Below the pieces are notes generated by a model. It saw nothing but the letters and a program-made list of their open reading frames with translations, was not told the DNA's origin and did not search any database. Made by a program: the position numbers and the translations under genes. A DNA stretch of 64,000 bases from Marinomonas sp. SBI8L (GTDB lineage: Bacteria; Pseudomonadota; Gammaproteobacteria; Pseudomonadales; Marinomonadaceae): positions 310,001 through 374,000 of the forward strand of contig NZ_JSEO01000004.1 of the NCBI RefSeq assembly GCF_001624705.1, in the 5' to 3' direction. Within the stretch, counting starts at the first letter, position 1; each line of letters begins with the position of its first letter. Below are positions 35,812 to 45,694 of this stretch, piece by piece.

Positions 35812-36342
35812 TTAAAAGAAAAGCCCTGCTTCTAACTGCGCTTCTTCACTCATCATTTCACGAGACCAAGGTGGATCAAACACCAGCTCGACCTTAACTG
35901 TTTCTACATTAGGAACCATAGCAACGCGATAATCCACATCACTGACTAACACAGGGCCCATACCACAACCAGGTGCAGTCAATGTCATATCAATACGAAC
36001 ACTCTTACTATCTTGGTCTACTTCAACTTTATAAATGAGCCCAAGAGAGACTAAGCTAATCGGTATTTCTGGATCAAAAATACTGTCTAATGCCTGCCAA
36101 ACTTGCTCTTCAACTATTTCACCTGTGCCAGAATCAGTAAATTCTAGTACTTCAGGCTCTTGTCCTATGGCATCAGCATCTGTGCCATCAATACGCAACA
36201 TATTACCTTGAAAGGTAACTGTGTAATTCCCACCTAAACTTTGATTTATGGTCAGAAACTGGCCTTCTTCAATAATAGTAGGCTCGCCACTAGGCACTCT
36301 TCGTGCTGGACATTGCCTTTGGGTTACGACCATTTTTTGCAT
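35812..36342 (-). CDS. sufT: SufT family Fe-S assembly protein
   Basis: 176 residues, the typical full-length form. It carries a DUF59/MIP18 domain with FDPEIPISLVSLGLIYKV and the reactive cysteine in TAPGCGMGPVL; FDPPWSREMMSEEAQLE closes the family pattern. SufT assists maturation of Fe-S proteins. It is last in the iscR-led transcript, before a terminator. Confidence 0.92.
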   Translation of the reverse strand: MQKMVVTQRQCPARRVPSGEPTIIEEGQFLTINQSLGGNYTVTFQGNMLRIDGTDADAIGQEPEVLEFTDSGTGEIVEEQVWQALDSIFDPEIPISLVSLGLIYKVEVDQDSKSVRIDMTLTAPGCGMGPVLVSDVDYRVAMVPNVETVKVELVFDPPWSREMMSEEAQLEAGLFF

Positions 36343-36389
36343 TAAATCAATTCTCTTTAAAGGCTCAATTTATTTGAGCTGAGGTCGAA

Positions 36390-36755
36390 TTAGACGACGC
36401 CCTGATCGGTTACACTAAAGCTCTCACCACAACCACACTCAGACACAACATTTGGATTGTTAAACTTCACAACTTCATTAAGCCCTTCTTGAGCAACATC
36501 AATTTCAGTGCCAGCAACTAAACCTAATGCTTCACCTGAAACGGCGATGGTTAACTCGTCAAACTGAAAAACTTTATCATCTGCTTCTGGGCTATCAGCT
36601 AAATCTAGAACATAAGCAAAGCCAGTACAGCCGCTTACTTTAGTTGTCAGACGAATTAGCTTGCCTGCTTGGTTCTGCATTTTTTTAGCAAAATACGCTT
36701 TGGCCACATCACTTAGACTAATGGCCTGTGCTGGATTAAAACTAGAAACAGTCAT
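36390..36755 (-). CDS. sufA: A-type Fe-S carrier (SufA/IscA-like)
   Basis: 121 residues. Three conserved cysteines are found in SGCTGFAYVLDLA and SECGCGESF. A-type carriers deliver nascent clusters to apo-proteins. It lies between sufS and sufT in the SUF operon. The assignment to SufA rather than another A-type paralogue is by context. Confidence 0.88.
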   Translation of the reverse strand: MTVSSFNPAQAISLSDVAKAYFAKKMQNQAGKLIRLTTKVSGCTGFAYVLDLADSPEADDKVFQFDELTIAVSGEALGLVAGTEIDVAQEGLNEVVKFNNPNVVSECGCGESFSVTDQGVV

Positions 36756-36764
36756 ATAACACTC

Positions 36765-37982
36765 CTAAGCCAACATAGTTTTGACTTTGTGTAGGGCTTC
36801 AAATAAAGCATCTACTTCTTCTAATGTATTGTAAACCGCAAATGAAGCTCTCGCTGTACCTGGTACTTGAAATCTGTCCATCAAAGGCTGAGCACAATGA
36901 TCACCTGTACGTATCGCAATACCTTGTCTGTCTAACAAGAAACCAATATCAGCAGGGTGACCCGAGTCCATCACAAAGCTTATCGCACCGACTTTATGAT
37001 TTGCATTACCAATAATGCGAAGACCATCAAATGCCATAGCTTGTTCTGTTGCACTTAACATAAGTGCTTTTTCATGGGCTTGAACCGCAGCTTGATCTAG
37101 CTCGCTGTACCACTTAATTGCTGCGCCCATTGCAATCGCATCACCCACATTTGGTGTGCCAGCCTCTAAACGATAAGGCAAGACATTCCAGCTCGACTCT
37201 GTATAACTTACGCGTGAAATCATCTCACCGCCCGTTTGCCATACAGGCCAATCAGCAAGAACATCTTCACGCCCCCAAAGAATACCAACCCCCATAGGGC
37301 CGTATATTTTGTGAGCAGAGAAAGCATAAAAATCACAGCCAATGTCCTGCACATCTATGTCGCCATGAGCAGCGCCTTGAGCGCCATCAACCAATACCCA
37401 AGCGCCTACTTCTTTGGCTTTTTGAGTTAAACGCTTAATCGGATTAACACTGCCTAGGGCATTAGATACGTGTGGAAATGCCACCATCTTAGTATTTTCA
37501 TTTAACAGGGCATCAAAAGCGTCAAGGTCTAACTCACCTAAGTCTGAAATAGGTGCAACATGTAAACTCGCGCCAGCTTGTAAACAAGCTTGCTGCCAAG
37601 TTACCAAGTTTGCGTGATGCTCCATTGCGGTTACCACAACTTCATCACCTGCTTTTAAAAGTTTAGTTAAACCATGCGCCACTATGTTAATAGACTCGGT
37701 CGTACCACTGGTCCAAATCACTTCGTGACGTGCTTTTGCATTCAAAAATTGAGCAATGATGTCACGGGCATTTTCAAAGCGACGTGTCGCCTCATCCGCC
37801 AATTGGTGCGCACCACGGTGAACGTTGGCATTACATTGAGTGTAATAATCAACTATCGCATCAATGACACACTGCGGCTTTTGGGTTGTTGCCGCGTTAT
37901 CTAAATAGATAAGAGGTTTACCATCAATCTTACGATCTAAGATAGGAAACTCTTTGCGTATTGCCGTTACATCAAAACTCAT
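36765..37982 (-). CDS. sufS: SufS cysteine desulfurase
   Basis: 405 residues. Group II desulfurase: DNAATTQKPQCVIDAI, PLP lysine in FSAHKIYGPMGVGILW, and active-site cysteine in RTGDHCAQPLMDRF. It mobilises sulfur from cysteine for SufBCD with SufE help. The gene follows sufD by 9 bp. Confidence 0.96.
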   Translation of the reverse strand: MSFDVTAIRKEFPILDRKIDGKPLIYLDNAATTQKPQCVIDAIVDYYTQCNANVHRGAHQLADEATRRFENARDIIAQFLNAKARHEVIWTSGTTESINIVAHGLTKLLKAGDEVVVTAMEHHANLVTWQQACLQAGASLHVAPISDLGELDLDAFDALLNENTKMVAFPHVSNALGSVNPIKRLTQKAKEVGAWVLVDGAQGAAHGDIDVQDIGCDFYAFSAHKIYGPMGVGILWGREDVLADWPVWQTGGEMISRVSYTESSWNVLPYRLEAGTPNVGDAIAMGAAIKWYSELDQAAVQAHEKALMLSATEQAMAFDGLRIIGNANHKVGAISFVMDSGHPADIGFLLDRQGIAIRTGDHCAQPLMDRFQVPGTARASFAVYNTLEEVDALFEALHKVKTMLA

Positions 37983-37991
37983 TTTAATCGC

Positions 37992-39254
37992 CTATTTCAC
38001 TTCCATTTGCGAGAATTTCTCACGCATTTGCGGACGTAGCCATTCTGCCAATTCTTGATTTGGCATCTGATCAATCAACTCATTAATAAAGCCAAAGTTC
38101 AACATCACTTGAGCTTTAGCACGACTAATGCCACGAGATTGCATGTAATACAGAGCTTTCTTATCGATTTCAGCTACCGTTGCACCATGAGCACAACGTA
38201 CGTCATCAGCATAAATCTCAAGCTCTGGCTTGGTATTAATCTCTGCTTTATTAGACATCAAAAGGTTACGGTTATTCAGTTCAGCCAATGTCTTTTGTGC
38301 ATCACGATGAATATGAATACGACCATTAAAAACCGCTTTTGCCTGATCCGCTGCGATAATACGAATATTTTCTTCTGTCGTACCATGCGGCACAGCGTGT
38401 TCAACCGTTGCATGTAAATCGAACAATTCTTTACCGTCTAATAAGTAAAAAGCATTCATCTTAGCGAAAGCATTTTCGCCAGCATGCACCATATCCACAT
38501 CAACACGAGATAAATCACTACCAAAGCCAACTAAGGTGCTATTTAAGTCAGCACGTTCAGCTAGTTGGAAATGACTACCACCTAAGCTCACAGCCTTACC
38601 AGTTTGCAAAGCAAAACGATAATGTTCAAGACGAGCATCAGCACCAATTTCGTATTCAACGAAACCTGTATTTAGACTTTCTTCATTACCTTGATAATGT
38701 TCACTGACTGTCAACTTCGCATGCTCACCCAACACAACCAAAACGCGAGTATGTGCTTGTGCAGCTAAACCGAGTATTGAAGTTAAGCGTATAGCCGGCG
38801 CTACGCTCACATTGTCAGCCACTTCAATAACAAGTACGTCTTGCACTAGGGCATCATTCAACAAACCAAAAACATGACGCTCAGGCTTAATACTAGAAAA
38901 CTTAGCGAGTACTTCAGCTTGTTTGCTTGCATCCGCTTGGCTTGCCAATTGAATAGACAAACCTTCAGGCAGTGTCAGTGCAGCTAGATCAGTCACAAAC
39001 TGGCCATTTTCAAACACTAAATCTAGGCATTCAAAACCTTGTATTTGAGTCAGTGTTGAAGTTGACGTAAAAGCCGCTGGCGCTTCTTTGCTAAACTTTT
39101 CAACTGGACGCAAAGAGGTGTATTTCCATGCTTCCGTTTTACGTGTTGGCCAGCGTATATCAGCCAAGGCGCTTAGCGCCAAATCACGTTTAGGGGAAAG
39201 CCAATCACTCACACCTTGTGCTTGAGTGATGGCTTGATTTAGCCATTCACTCAT
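37992..39254 (-). CDS. sufD: Fe-S scaffold subunit SufD
   Basis: 420 residues. C-terminal SufBD core with EIYADDVRCAHGATVAEIDK, LYYMQSRGISRAKAQVMLNF. It forms the SufBC2D scaffold. The start overlaps the sufC stop by 4 bp. Confidence 0.95.
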   Translation of the reverse strand: MSEWLNQAITQAQGVSDWLSPKRDLALSALADIRWPTRKTEAWKYTSLRPVEKFSKEAPAAFTSTSTLTQIQGFECLDLVFENGQFVTDLAALTLPEGLSIQLASQADASKQAEVLAKFSSIKPERHVFGLLNDALVQDVLVIEVADNVSVAPAIRLTSILGLAAQAHTRVLVVLGEHAKLTVSEHYQGNEESLNTGFVEYEIGADARLEHYRFALQTGKAVSLGGSHFQLAERADLNSTLVGFGSDLSRVDVDMVHAGENAFAKMNAFYLLDGKELFDLHATVEHAVPHGTTEENIRIIAADQAKAVFNGRIHIHRDAQKTLAELNNRNLLMSNKAEINTKPELEIYADDVRCAHGATVAEIDKKALYYMQSRGISRAKAQVMLNFGFINELIDQMPNQELAEWLRPQMREKFSQMEVK

Positions 39255-40048
39255 GCGTTTTGTCCTTCTTCATCACTTGGCTGTAACCAAGCATAACCTT
39301 GTGCTTCTAACTCAAGAGCAAGAGACGCATCACCACTTTTCACTATCTTACCGTCTGCAAGAACATGGACGAAGTCAGGTTTAATATAATCAAGTAGGCG
39401 TTGATAGTGGGTAACAACAACAAAGCTGCGATCATTAGAACGCTGGCTATTTACCCCTTCAGCAACCACTTGAAGTGCATCAATATCAAGACCAGAGTCA
39501 GTTTCATCAAGGATACAAACCTTAGGCTGCAACAAAAGCATTTGCATGATTTCATTACGTTTTTTCTCACCACCAGAGAAACCTTCGTTAACGCCACGCT
39601 TTAAGAAAGCAAGCGGTAGATTAACTTGTTTACAAGCTGCTTTAGCCAATTTTAGGAAGTCAGCAGAGGAAACAGCCTCTTCACCACGTGCTTCACGTTG
39701 AGCGTCAACAGATGCTTTTAAGAACTCTAGGTTACTTACACCTGGAATCTCAACTGGGTATTGGAAAGCTAAGAAAAGGCCAGCACGTGCTCTCTCTTCT
39801 GCTTCAAGATCAAGAATATCAACTCCATCAAGAACGGCACTGCCCTGTTCTACCGAATAACCTTCACGGCCTGAAAGGACATAACCCATGGTACTTTTAC
39901 CCGCACCATTTGGACCCATGATCGCATGTACTTCACCAGGCTTAACCTCTAGGTTTAGGCCTTTAAGGATATTCTTCTCTTCGACACTGGCATGTAAGTC
40001 TTTTATGGTTAAAAGGCTGCTTGTATCTTTAGTATTTGTATTCGACAT
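39251..40048 (-). CDS. sufC: Fe-S assembly ATPase SufC
   Basis: 265 residues. ABC ATPase with Walker A GPNGAGKST, signature FSGGEKKRNEIMQ and Walker B VCILDETDSGLD. It powers the SufBD scaffold. An N-terminal extension of about 12 residues compared with E. coli is seen. It sits between sufB (12 bp) and sufD (overlap). Confidence 0.96.
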   Translation of the reverse strand: MSNTNTKDTSSLLTIKDLHASVEEKNILKGLNLEVKPGEVHAIMGPNGAGKSTMGYVLSGREGYSVEQGSAVLDGVDILDLEAEERARAGLFLAFQYPVEIPGVSNLEFLKASVDAQREARGEEAVSSADFLKLAKAACKQVNLPLAFLKRGVNEGFSGGEKKRNEIMQMLLLQPKVCILDETDSGLDIDALQVVAEGVNSQRSNDRSFVVVTHYQRLLDYIKPDFVHVLADGKIVKSGDASLALELEAQGYAWLQPSDEEGQNA

Positions 40049-40060
40049 GTACGTGTGTCC

Positions 40061-41497
40061 TCAACCTACAGAGCCTTCAAGGCTAATTTCTAGCAACTTG
40101 CCAGCTTCGACGGCAAATTCCATTGGTAATTCTTTAAAGACTTCCTTACAGAAGCCATTCACTATCATAGAGACTGCTTTCTCTGGATCTAAGCCACGTT
40201 GTTGGCATAAGAACATTTGGTCATCGCTCACCTTAGAGGTTGTCGCTTCATGCTCAACAATGGCAGAAGGGTTACGACTTTCAACATAAGGGAAAGTGTG
40301 CGCACCACATTGATCCCCAATTAGCAGGGAGTCACATTGGGTAAAGTTACGTGCACCATCAGCACCTGGGTTCATACGGACCAAGCCACGGTAGCTGTTG
40401 TTACTACGGCCAGCAGAGATCCCCTTAGAGATGATGGTCGACTTGGTATTTTTACCTAAGTGAATCATCTTGGTACCAGTATCAGCTTGTTGTGCGCCAC
40501 GAGTAAGTGCTACTGAGTAAAACTCACCAACACTATTATCACCTTTCAACACACAACTTGGATATTTCCAAGTAACCGCTGAGCCTGTTTCAACCTGTGT
40601 CCAAGAAATTTTGGCATTGGTATGACATATGCCACGTTTGGTCACAAAGTTATAAATGCCGCCTTTACCGTTCTCATCACCTGGATACCAGTTTTGAACA
40701 GTTGAGTATTTAATCTCGGCATCATCAAGAGCAACAAGTTCAACTACCGCTGCGTGCAATTGGTTTTCATCACGTTGAGGCGCTGTACAGCCTTCAAGGT
40801 AACTTACATGACTGCCTTCATCAGCAATAATCAAGGTACGTTCAAATTGACCAGTATTTTGCTCATTGATTCGGAAGTAAGTTGACAATTCCATCGGGCA
40901 ACGCGTGCCTTTAGGAATATAAACAAATGAACCATCGGTAAATACTGCACAGTTTAGTGCCGCATAATAGTTATCTTTGGTCGGTACCACACTGCCTAGG
41001 TACTTTTTAACTAACTCAGGGTGGTTTTGAATCGCTTCAGAGATAGGGCAGAAAATAACCCCAGCTTCGGACAGTTTTTCACGGAAAGTTGTCACAACTG
41101 ACACAGAGTCAAATACAGCGTCAACCGCAACACCCGCTAGCATTTGCTGCTCAATCAGAGGAATACCTAATTTTTCATAGGTGCGAATCAGTTCTGGATC
41201 AACTTCATCAAGCGACTTAGGTTTATCCTTCATGCTTTTTGGTGCAGAAAAATAGGAAATGGCTTGAAAATCAATTTTTTCGTAATCCACATGAGCCCAA
41301 TCCGGCTCTTCCATTTCTTGCCATACTTTGAATGCCTTCAAACGCGCTTCTAGCATCCATTCTGGCTCATTTTTCATGGTCGATATACGACGAATGACAT
41401 TCTCATCCAAGCCGGGCTCAAAAGTATCTGACTCCACATCAGATACAAATCCAGCTTCGTATTCGCGCTCAAGCGCCTTATCAATCTGATCTGTCAT
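40061..41497 (-). CDS. sufB: Fe-S scaffold subunit SufB
   Basis: 478 residues from the ATG at 41497; a GTG at 41509 is possible. Core SufB sequences are seen: [40 protein letters not shown], and the C-terminal ISLEGSVG. SufB binds the nascent cluster. It is separated from iscR by a 112-bp spacer that contains a strong hairpin. Confidence 0.96.
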   Translation of the reverse strand: MTDQIDKALEREYEAGFVSDVESDTFEPGLDENVIRRISTMKNEPEWMLEARLKAFKVWQEMEEPDWAHVDYEKIDFQAISYFSAPKSMKDKPKSLDEVDPELIRTYEKLGIPLIEQQMLAGVAVDAVFDSVSVVTTFREKLSEAGVIFCPISEAIQNHPELVKKYLGSVVPTKDNYYAALNCAVFTDGSFVYIPKGTRCPMELSTYFRINEQNTGQFERTLIIADEGSHVSYLEGCTAPQRDENQLHAAVVELVALDDAEIKYSTVQNWYPGDENGKGGIYNFVTKRGICHTNAKISWTQVETGSAVTWKYPSCVLKGDNSVGEFYSVALTRGAQQADTGTKMIHLGKNTKSTIISKGISAGRSNNSYRGLVRMNPGADGARNFTQCDSLLIGDQCGAHTFPYVESRNPSAIVEHEATTSKVSDDQMFLCQQRGLDPEKAVSMIVNGFCKEVFKELPMEFAVEAGKLLEISLEGSVG

Positions 41498-41546
41498 ATC
41501 TAATAACACTCACTTAAACTAGATTGCGAAGTGCTTAGCAAAGACA

Positions 41547-41578
41547 TTAAGCCAATAACCCTGCCGCTATTGGCTTAA
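41547..41578 (-). promoter_or_regulatory. intercistronic hairpin between iscR and sufB
   Basis: Perfect 11-bp stem TTAAGCCAATA / TATTGGCTTAA with a 10-nt loop and no U tract on the minus strand. It could stabilise the iscR part or attenuate reading into sufB, giving unequal expression of regulator and assembly genes. Confidence 0.5.
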
Positions 41579-41609
41579 CACCCAAATTATGCACCTTTTT
41601 GAATTAGAC

Positions 41610-42107
41610 TTAATTCAAGAGTTCCGCATTAATTTTACTGCTCTGGTCAATCTCACCAGTATGCACTAACTGTTCGTTTTCTTGTCTTTGCGCGACCAGT
41701 CTCACATCTTTACGTGACACTAATTGCGCCAAACTAATTTGACTTAAGAAGTCATGAATTTGATCACTAAGATCACACCACAAATGGTGAGTCAGGCAAG
41801 TTGTGCCTGATTGGCAATCATTTTTACCTTTACACCCGGTCGCATCCACAGATTCGTTTACGGCATCCACAATCTGAGCTACAAAGATCTGATCATTAGC
41901 ACGACTCAATCTGTAGCCACCGCCCGGTCCACGCACACTTGACACCAAAGTTTGTTTGCGAAGTTTGGCAAACAACTGCTCCAAATATGACAAAGAAATA
42001 CCTTGACGCTGGGAGATATCAGCCAAGGAAACTGGGCCATTATCCGAGTGTAAAGCGAGGTCCAACATAGCAGTTACAGCGTAACGACCTTTAGTTGTCA
42101 GGCGCAT
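41610..42107 (-). CDS. iscR: Rrf2-family Fe-S regulator IscR
   Basis: 165 residues starting [20 protein letters not shown]. The winged helix reads [20 protein letters not shown]. The three cluster cysteines are present in [13 protein letters not shown] with the following [11 protein letters not shown]. IscR with a [2Fe-2S] cluster represses type 1 sites; one such site lies just upstream. The ATG at 42107 fits the family start; a longer reading adds no conserved residues. Confidence 0.94.
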   Translation of the reverse strand: MRLTTKGRYAVTAMLDLALHSDNGPVSLADISQRQGISLSYLEQLFAKLRKQTLVSSVRGPGGGYRLSRANDQIFVAQIVDAVNESVDATGCKGKNDCQSGTTCLTHHLWCDLSDQIHDFLSQISLAQLVSRKDVRLVAQRQENEQLVHTGEIDQSSKINAELLN

Positions 42108-42156
42108 ATATTTTCTCGCTTCAAAAGTGCTGAATTTAAAAGCTAAGTATAGAACC

Positions 42157-42181
42157 AAAACCAAGTAAAATAGTCAAGTAT
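42157..42181 (-). promoter_or_regulatory. type 1 IscR binding site in the iscR promoter
   Basis: Read on the minus strand, the 25-bp site begins ATACTTGACTATTTT and continues ACTTGGTTTT. Against the E. coli type 1 consensus (ATASYYGACTRWWWYAGTC then RRSTAT) I count 21 of 25 matches. It overlaps a TTGACT -35 element and lies 50 bp before the iscR start. It indicates [2Fe-2S]-IscR feedback on the whole suf operon. Confidence 0.75.
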
Positions 42182-42405
42182 TTAACCCAGTACTTTAGTA
42201 GGTTATTTAACCGATAAAAATGTGCGACGTATTCTACGCTTAGTCACATAAAAACTAAACCCATCTGACCTAGATCAGGCTAGGCAAACACAAAATACAA
42301 AATAAATTCATGAATAGAGCTCTTTTTATGAATTATATTTTTATCTTTTGACATATTAGACTGATTACATGATCGAATAAAAACAACTCCTTAGCGAGAT
42401 ACTTC

Positions 42406-43254
42406 ATGTCACAATGCCCTTACCAAGCCTCACACGTTGATCTAAGTGATGAAGGCGTTCACTGGGATCAAGATATTAGTTACGGCCAATACCTTGATCT
42501 TGATGCCGTACTTAAATGCCAAAACCCGCGCTCAGACAAGCATGATGAAATGCTTTTTATCGTCATTCATCAGGTATCTGAACTCTGGATGAAGCTCTGC
42601 CTACATGAAGCTCATGGTGCAGCAAAAAGCATTTTAGCAGGCCAACTAAGCCCTGCTTTTAAAATGCTAACTCGAGTTGCCCGTATTCAAGAGCAATTAA
42701 TCAAGGCGTGGGAAGTCCTTGTCACTATGACGCCAGCAGACTATGCCAGTTTTCGAGATGATCTTGGCCAAAGCTCAGGTTTTCAATCTTACCAATACCG
42801 CGAACTTGAATTCCTTCTAGGTAACAAGAATCAAGACATGATCAATGCTCATAAAAATAACCCTGAGCAGTTTGATTACCTTAATAGCGTACTTCGCCAA
42901 CCTAGTCTTTACGATGTGTGCTTGAAACTACTGGCTAGCCGTGGATTTGATATTCCAAGTGAAATTGTAGAGCGCGATTGGTCTTTGCCTTATCAACACA
43001 ATGATAAAGTAGAAGCTGCATGGGCAAGCATATATCAGGACACCCAGACACATTGGGACCTATACGAACTAGCGGAAAAATTAGTAGACCTTGAGTTCAA
43101 CTTCCAGCGCTGGCGCTTCAATCATATGAAAACAGTTGAACGCATCATAGGCTATAAAAAAGGCACAGGTGGTACTGGTGGCGTAAGTTATTTGAGCAAA
43201 GCCTTAGACCTTAAGTTCTTCCCTGAGCTTTGGTCTGTCAGAACGGAGATCTAA
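42406..43254 (+). CDS. kynA: tryptophan 2,3-dioxygenase
   Basis: 282 residues. Haem enzyme that opens the indole ring to N-formylkynurenine. Family stretches are FIVIHQVSELWMKLCLHEA, QSSGFQSYQYRELEFLLGNK, and FQRWRFNHMKTVERIIGYKK with GTGGTGGVSYL. It is first of the kynABU operon, one base before kynB. Confidence 0.96.
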   Translation: MSQCPYQASHVDLSDEGVHWDQDISYGQYLDLDAVLKCQNPRSDKHDEMLFIVIHQVSELWMKLCLHEAHGAAKSILAGQLSPAFKMLTRVARIQEQLIKAWEVLVTMTPADYASFRDDLGQSSGFQSYQYRELEFLLGNKNQDMINAHKNNPEQFDYLNSVLRQPSLYDVCLKLLASRGFDIPSEIVERDWSLPYQHNDKVEAAWASIYQDTQTHWDLYELAEKLVDLEFNFQRWRFNHMKTVERIIGYKKGTGGTGGVSYLSKALDLKFFPELWSVRTEI

Positions 43255-43255
43255 C

Positions 43256-43951
43256 ATGTCTACTGCCAATCTAAATAAGCAAGACTCATCGGCTCTTATC
43301 GATATTAGTCAGACATTACGCGCAGGCATTCCTGTGTGGCCTGGTGATACTCAATATCAAAGTGAAACTATTTGGCACATAGATGAGCAATGCCCAGTCA
43401 ATGTATCTTGGCTGCATTGCTCAACTCATACAGGTACCCATGCTGATGCTCCTTATCATTATGACCAAGATGGAAAAGTAATGGCTCAGGTAGCGTTAGA
43501 TGCTTATATCGGAGAGTGTCAGGTTATTGACCTAACCCAACTTGATACCAAGGGCCAAGGTATCGAAGGAAAAAGCATCAGACTCGACGATTGCCAAGCC
43601 CTTATCAACACCCAAACGGATGCGATAAAACGGGTTTTATTTAAAACCTATCAAAACTTCCCTGTGAATGAATGGGACGAGAACTTCGTTAGCATTAGCC
43701 AAGAGGTGATCAGTTGGTTAGGCCAAGCTGGGTGCATTTTAGTTGGCATAGATAGCCCTTCCCTAGACCCACAAAATTCAAAAAACTTAGCGGCCCATAA
43801 AGCCATTAAAGAGCAAGGCATGGCCATTCTAGAAGGCCTAGTCTTCGATCAAGTAGCAGCAGGAAAATATGAGCTCATAGCCTTGCCCTTAAAACTTGCC
43901 GACTTAGACGCCTCTCCAGTTCGAGCTATTTTACGCCCTTTAGCGCCTTAA
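43256..43951 (+). CDS. kynB: kynurenine formamidase
   Basis: 231 residues of the cyclase family. The metal-binding motif HTGTHADAPYHY is complete and DISQTLRAGIPVWPGDT is typical of the N-terminus. It hydrolyses N-formylkynurenine to kynurenine and formate. It is translationally close to kynA and 13 bp before kynU. Confidence 0.95.
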   Translation: MSTANLNKQDSSALIDISQTLRAGIPVWPGDTQYQSETIWHIDEQCPVNVSWLHCSTHTGTHADAPYHYDQDGKVMAQVALDAYIGECQVIDLTQLDTKGQGIEGKSIRLDDCQALINTQTDAIKRVLFKTYQNFPVNEWDENFVSISQEVISWLGQAGCILVGIDSPSLDPQNSKNLAAHKAIKEQGMAILEGLVFDQVAAGKYELIALPLKLADLDASPVRAILRPLAP

Positions 43952-43964
43952 CAGGATTACTCTC

Positions 43965-45233
43965 ATGACGCCATCAACAACAGCTTCACCAGAATTGATA
44001 GTCAATCAAACTGACTTTCATGATTTAGACAAACAAGACCCTCTAGCCCACTTAAGGGAGGAGTTTGAGTTAGACCAAGACTTAATCTACCTAAATGGCA
44101 ACTCTTTGGGCGTATTACCCAAAGCAGCCAAAGCACGTATGACTGAGGTAATAGAAAAAGAGTGGGGACAAGGGCTAATAAGAAGCTGGAACACCTATAA
44201 TTGGATCAACCTTCCTCAGCGCATAGGGACAAAACTTGCAGGTATTATTGGTGCCCAAGATAAAGAAGTGATCGTGGCTGATTCAACCTCAGTGAACTTA
44301 TTCAAGTTAGCCGCTGCAGCGGTTAAGTTACGTCCAAATCGCACTAAAATCGTCACAGAGCCAGGCAATTTCCCAACAGATTTATACATATTAAATGGTG
44401 TTAAAAACTTCATAGGGCAAGAGATTGAGATAGTTACCGTGCCAAGCCAAGAAGTGATGCAACATATAGATGAAGATACCGCATTAGTGTGTCTAACCCA
44501 TGTGCACTATAAGTCAGGCATCATGCTAAATATGAAAGAGATTACTGCTGCGGCCCATGCTAAAGGCGCTCTAATGATGTGGGACTTAAGCCATAGTACA
44601 GGTGCCGTTCCCCTAGCATTAAACGAAGCTAATGCAGACCTTGCTGTCGGCTGCGGTTATAAGTACCTAAATGGTGGCCCTGGTGCCCCAGCATTTTTAT
44701 ATGTAGCAGAAAAACATTTACCAGTCCTAGAGCAGCCTTTATCAGGTTGGTTTGGCCACGCCAATGCCTTTGCCATGAGCGATGATTTTGAAGCAGCGCC
44801 AGGGATAGAAAAAACACTTTGTGGCACAACACCTGTATTAGGCGCGTCTGCTTTAGAAGTAGGTGTCGACATCATGACTAAAGTTGACCCTCAACAATTA
44901 AGAGATAAGTCTCTCGCCTTAACTGAGTATTTTATGCGCCTAATGGAACCGCTTTGTGAGACTTATGGTTTTGAGCTTGTGACACCAAAGGAGCAAAGTA
45001 TAAGAGGCAGTCAGGTGTCATACACTCACCCAGAAGGCTACGCGATCATGCAAGCTTTGATTGCCCAAAACATCATTGGCGACTTTAGAGCACCTAATAT
45101 TTTGCGCTTTGGTTTCGCTCCGCTTTATGTGCGCTTTATCGATCTGTGGCATACAGTAGAAGCATTAGAAAAAATCATGCAAAGCAGCAGCTGGGACCAA
45201 GCGCAATTTAGAGCGAAGAACAAGGTTACTTAA
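43965..45233 (+). CDS. kynU: kynureninase
   Basis: 422 residues. PLP enzyme that gives anthranilate and alanine. DLIYLNGNSLGVLPKAAKAR, the Schiff-base lysine in CGYKYLNGGPGAPAFLYV, and GWFGHANAFAMS are family signatures. With kynA and kynB it completes tryptophan to anthranilate. A small hairpin follows the stop. Confidence 0.95.
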   Translation: MTPSTTASPELIVNQTDFHDLDKQDPLAHLREEFELDQDLIYLNGNSLGVLPKAAKARMTEVIEKEWGQGLIRSWNTYNWINLPQRIGTKLAGIIGAQDKEVIVADSTSVNLFKLAAAAVKLRPNRTKIVTEPGNFPTDLYILNGVKNFIGQEIEIVTVPSQEVMQHIDEDTALVCLTHVHYKSGIMLNMKEITAAAHAKGALMMWDLSHSTGAVPLALNEANADLAVGCGYKYLNGGPGAPAFLYVAEKHLPVLEQPLSGWFGHANAFAMSDDFEAAPGIEKTLCGTTPVLGASALEVGVDIMTKVDPQQLRDKSLALTEYFMRLMEPLCETYGFELVTPKEQSIRGSQVSYTHPEGYAIMQALIAQNIIGDFRAPNILRFGFAPLYVRFIDLWHTVEALEKIMQSSSWDQAQFRAKNKVT

Positions 45234-45352
45234 TCTTAAGCCATAAGCTTAAGTGAAATAAAAGCGGCTACTTAGGTAAATACTAAAATCAGATAGCCAA
45301 AATGGATAACAAGTTAACAGCCTACGAGGCAATTTATAACGAGGATAACACT

Positions 45353-45628
45353 ATGGTCACAGGTATTATTTTAATTAATGTAGAAAGATCTAAAACGAAC
45401 GAAGTGGCGAAGTCTTTAGCTGAAGTTAAAGGTATTACCGAGGTTTTTTCTGTGGGTGGTCGCTTCGACCTTGTTGCTCTTTGTCGCGTTAGCAATAATG
45501 AGCAGCTCGCGGATCTCGTCAATGTAGCTATGGCAAATGACCTTCGCATCAGCAAAACTGAAACCCTTATCTCTTTCCAAACCTTCTCTAAACATGACCT
45601 AGATACCATGTTTTCAATTGGTAACTAA
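45353..45628 (+). CDS. stand-alone Lrp/AsnC ligand-binding (RAM) domain protein
   Basis: 91 residues from the ATG at 45353, with GAGG upstream; an upstream ATG at 45302 adds an unrelated leader. The RAM fold is seen in VTGIILINVERSKTNEVAKS, FSVGGRFDLVALCRV and TETLISFQTFSKHD. It has no DNA-binding domain, so it may modulate an Lrp-type regulator or act as a sensor. It lies after kynABU on the same strand. In Pseudomonas the kyn genes are controlled by the Lrp-type KynR, so a link is possible but not shown. Confidence 0.82.
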   Translation: MVTGIILINVERSKTNEVAKSLAEVKGITEVFSVGGRFDLVALCRVSNNEQLADLVNVAMANDLRISKTETLISFQTFSKHDLDTMFSIGN

Positions 45629-45639
45629 CTAGTTTGCCA

Positions 45640-45685
45640 GCCTTTCTCTTCTTTGAAAATTGCAATAATCAAATGAGAGAAAGGC
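45640..45685. terminator. convergent stem between the RAM gene and lysR
   Basis: A 10-bp perfect stem GCCTTTCTCT / AGAGAAAGGC with a long 26-nt loop. It lies between convergent genes and could end both; it is not a classic compact terminator. Confidence 0.4.
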
Positions 45686-45694
45686 TTACTCAAT

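Noticed and set aside
41940-42230. Second IscR site of type 2 further upstream (around 42185-42212)
   Set aside because: There is partial symmetry, but several of the required CC, A and GG positions do not line up.
42304-42333. Inverted repeat AATTCAT...ATGAATT before kynA as an operator
   Set aside because: Only 7-bp AT-rich arms with a 16-nt spacer, which is expected by chance in such DNA.
45302-45352. Longer N-terminus of the RAM-domain protein as a degraded HTH
   Set aside because: The extra 17 residues bear no similarity to an Lrp DNA-binding domain and a good ribosome binding site precedes the internal ATG.
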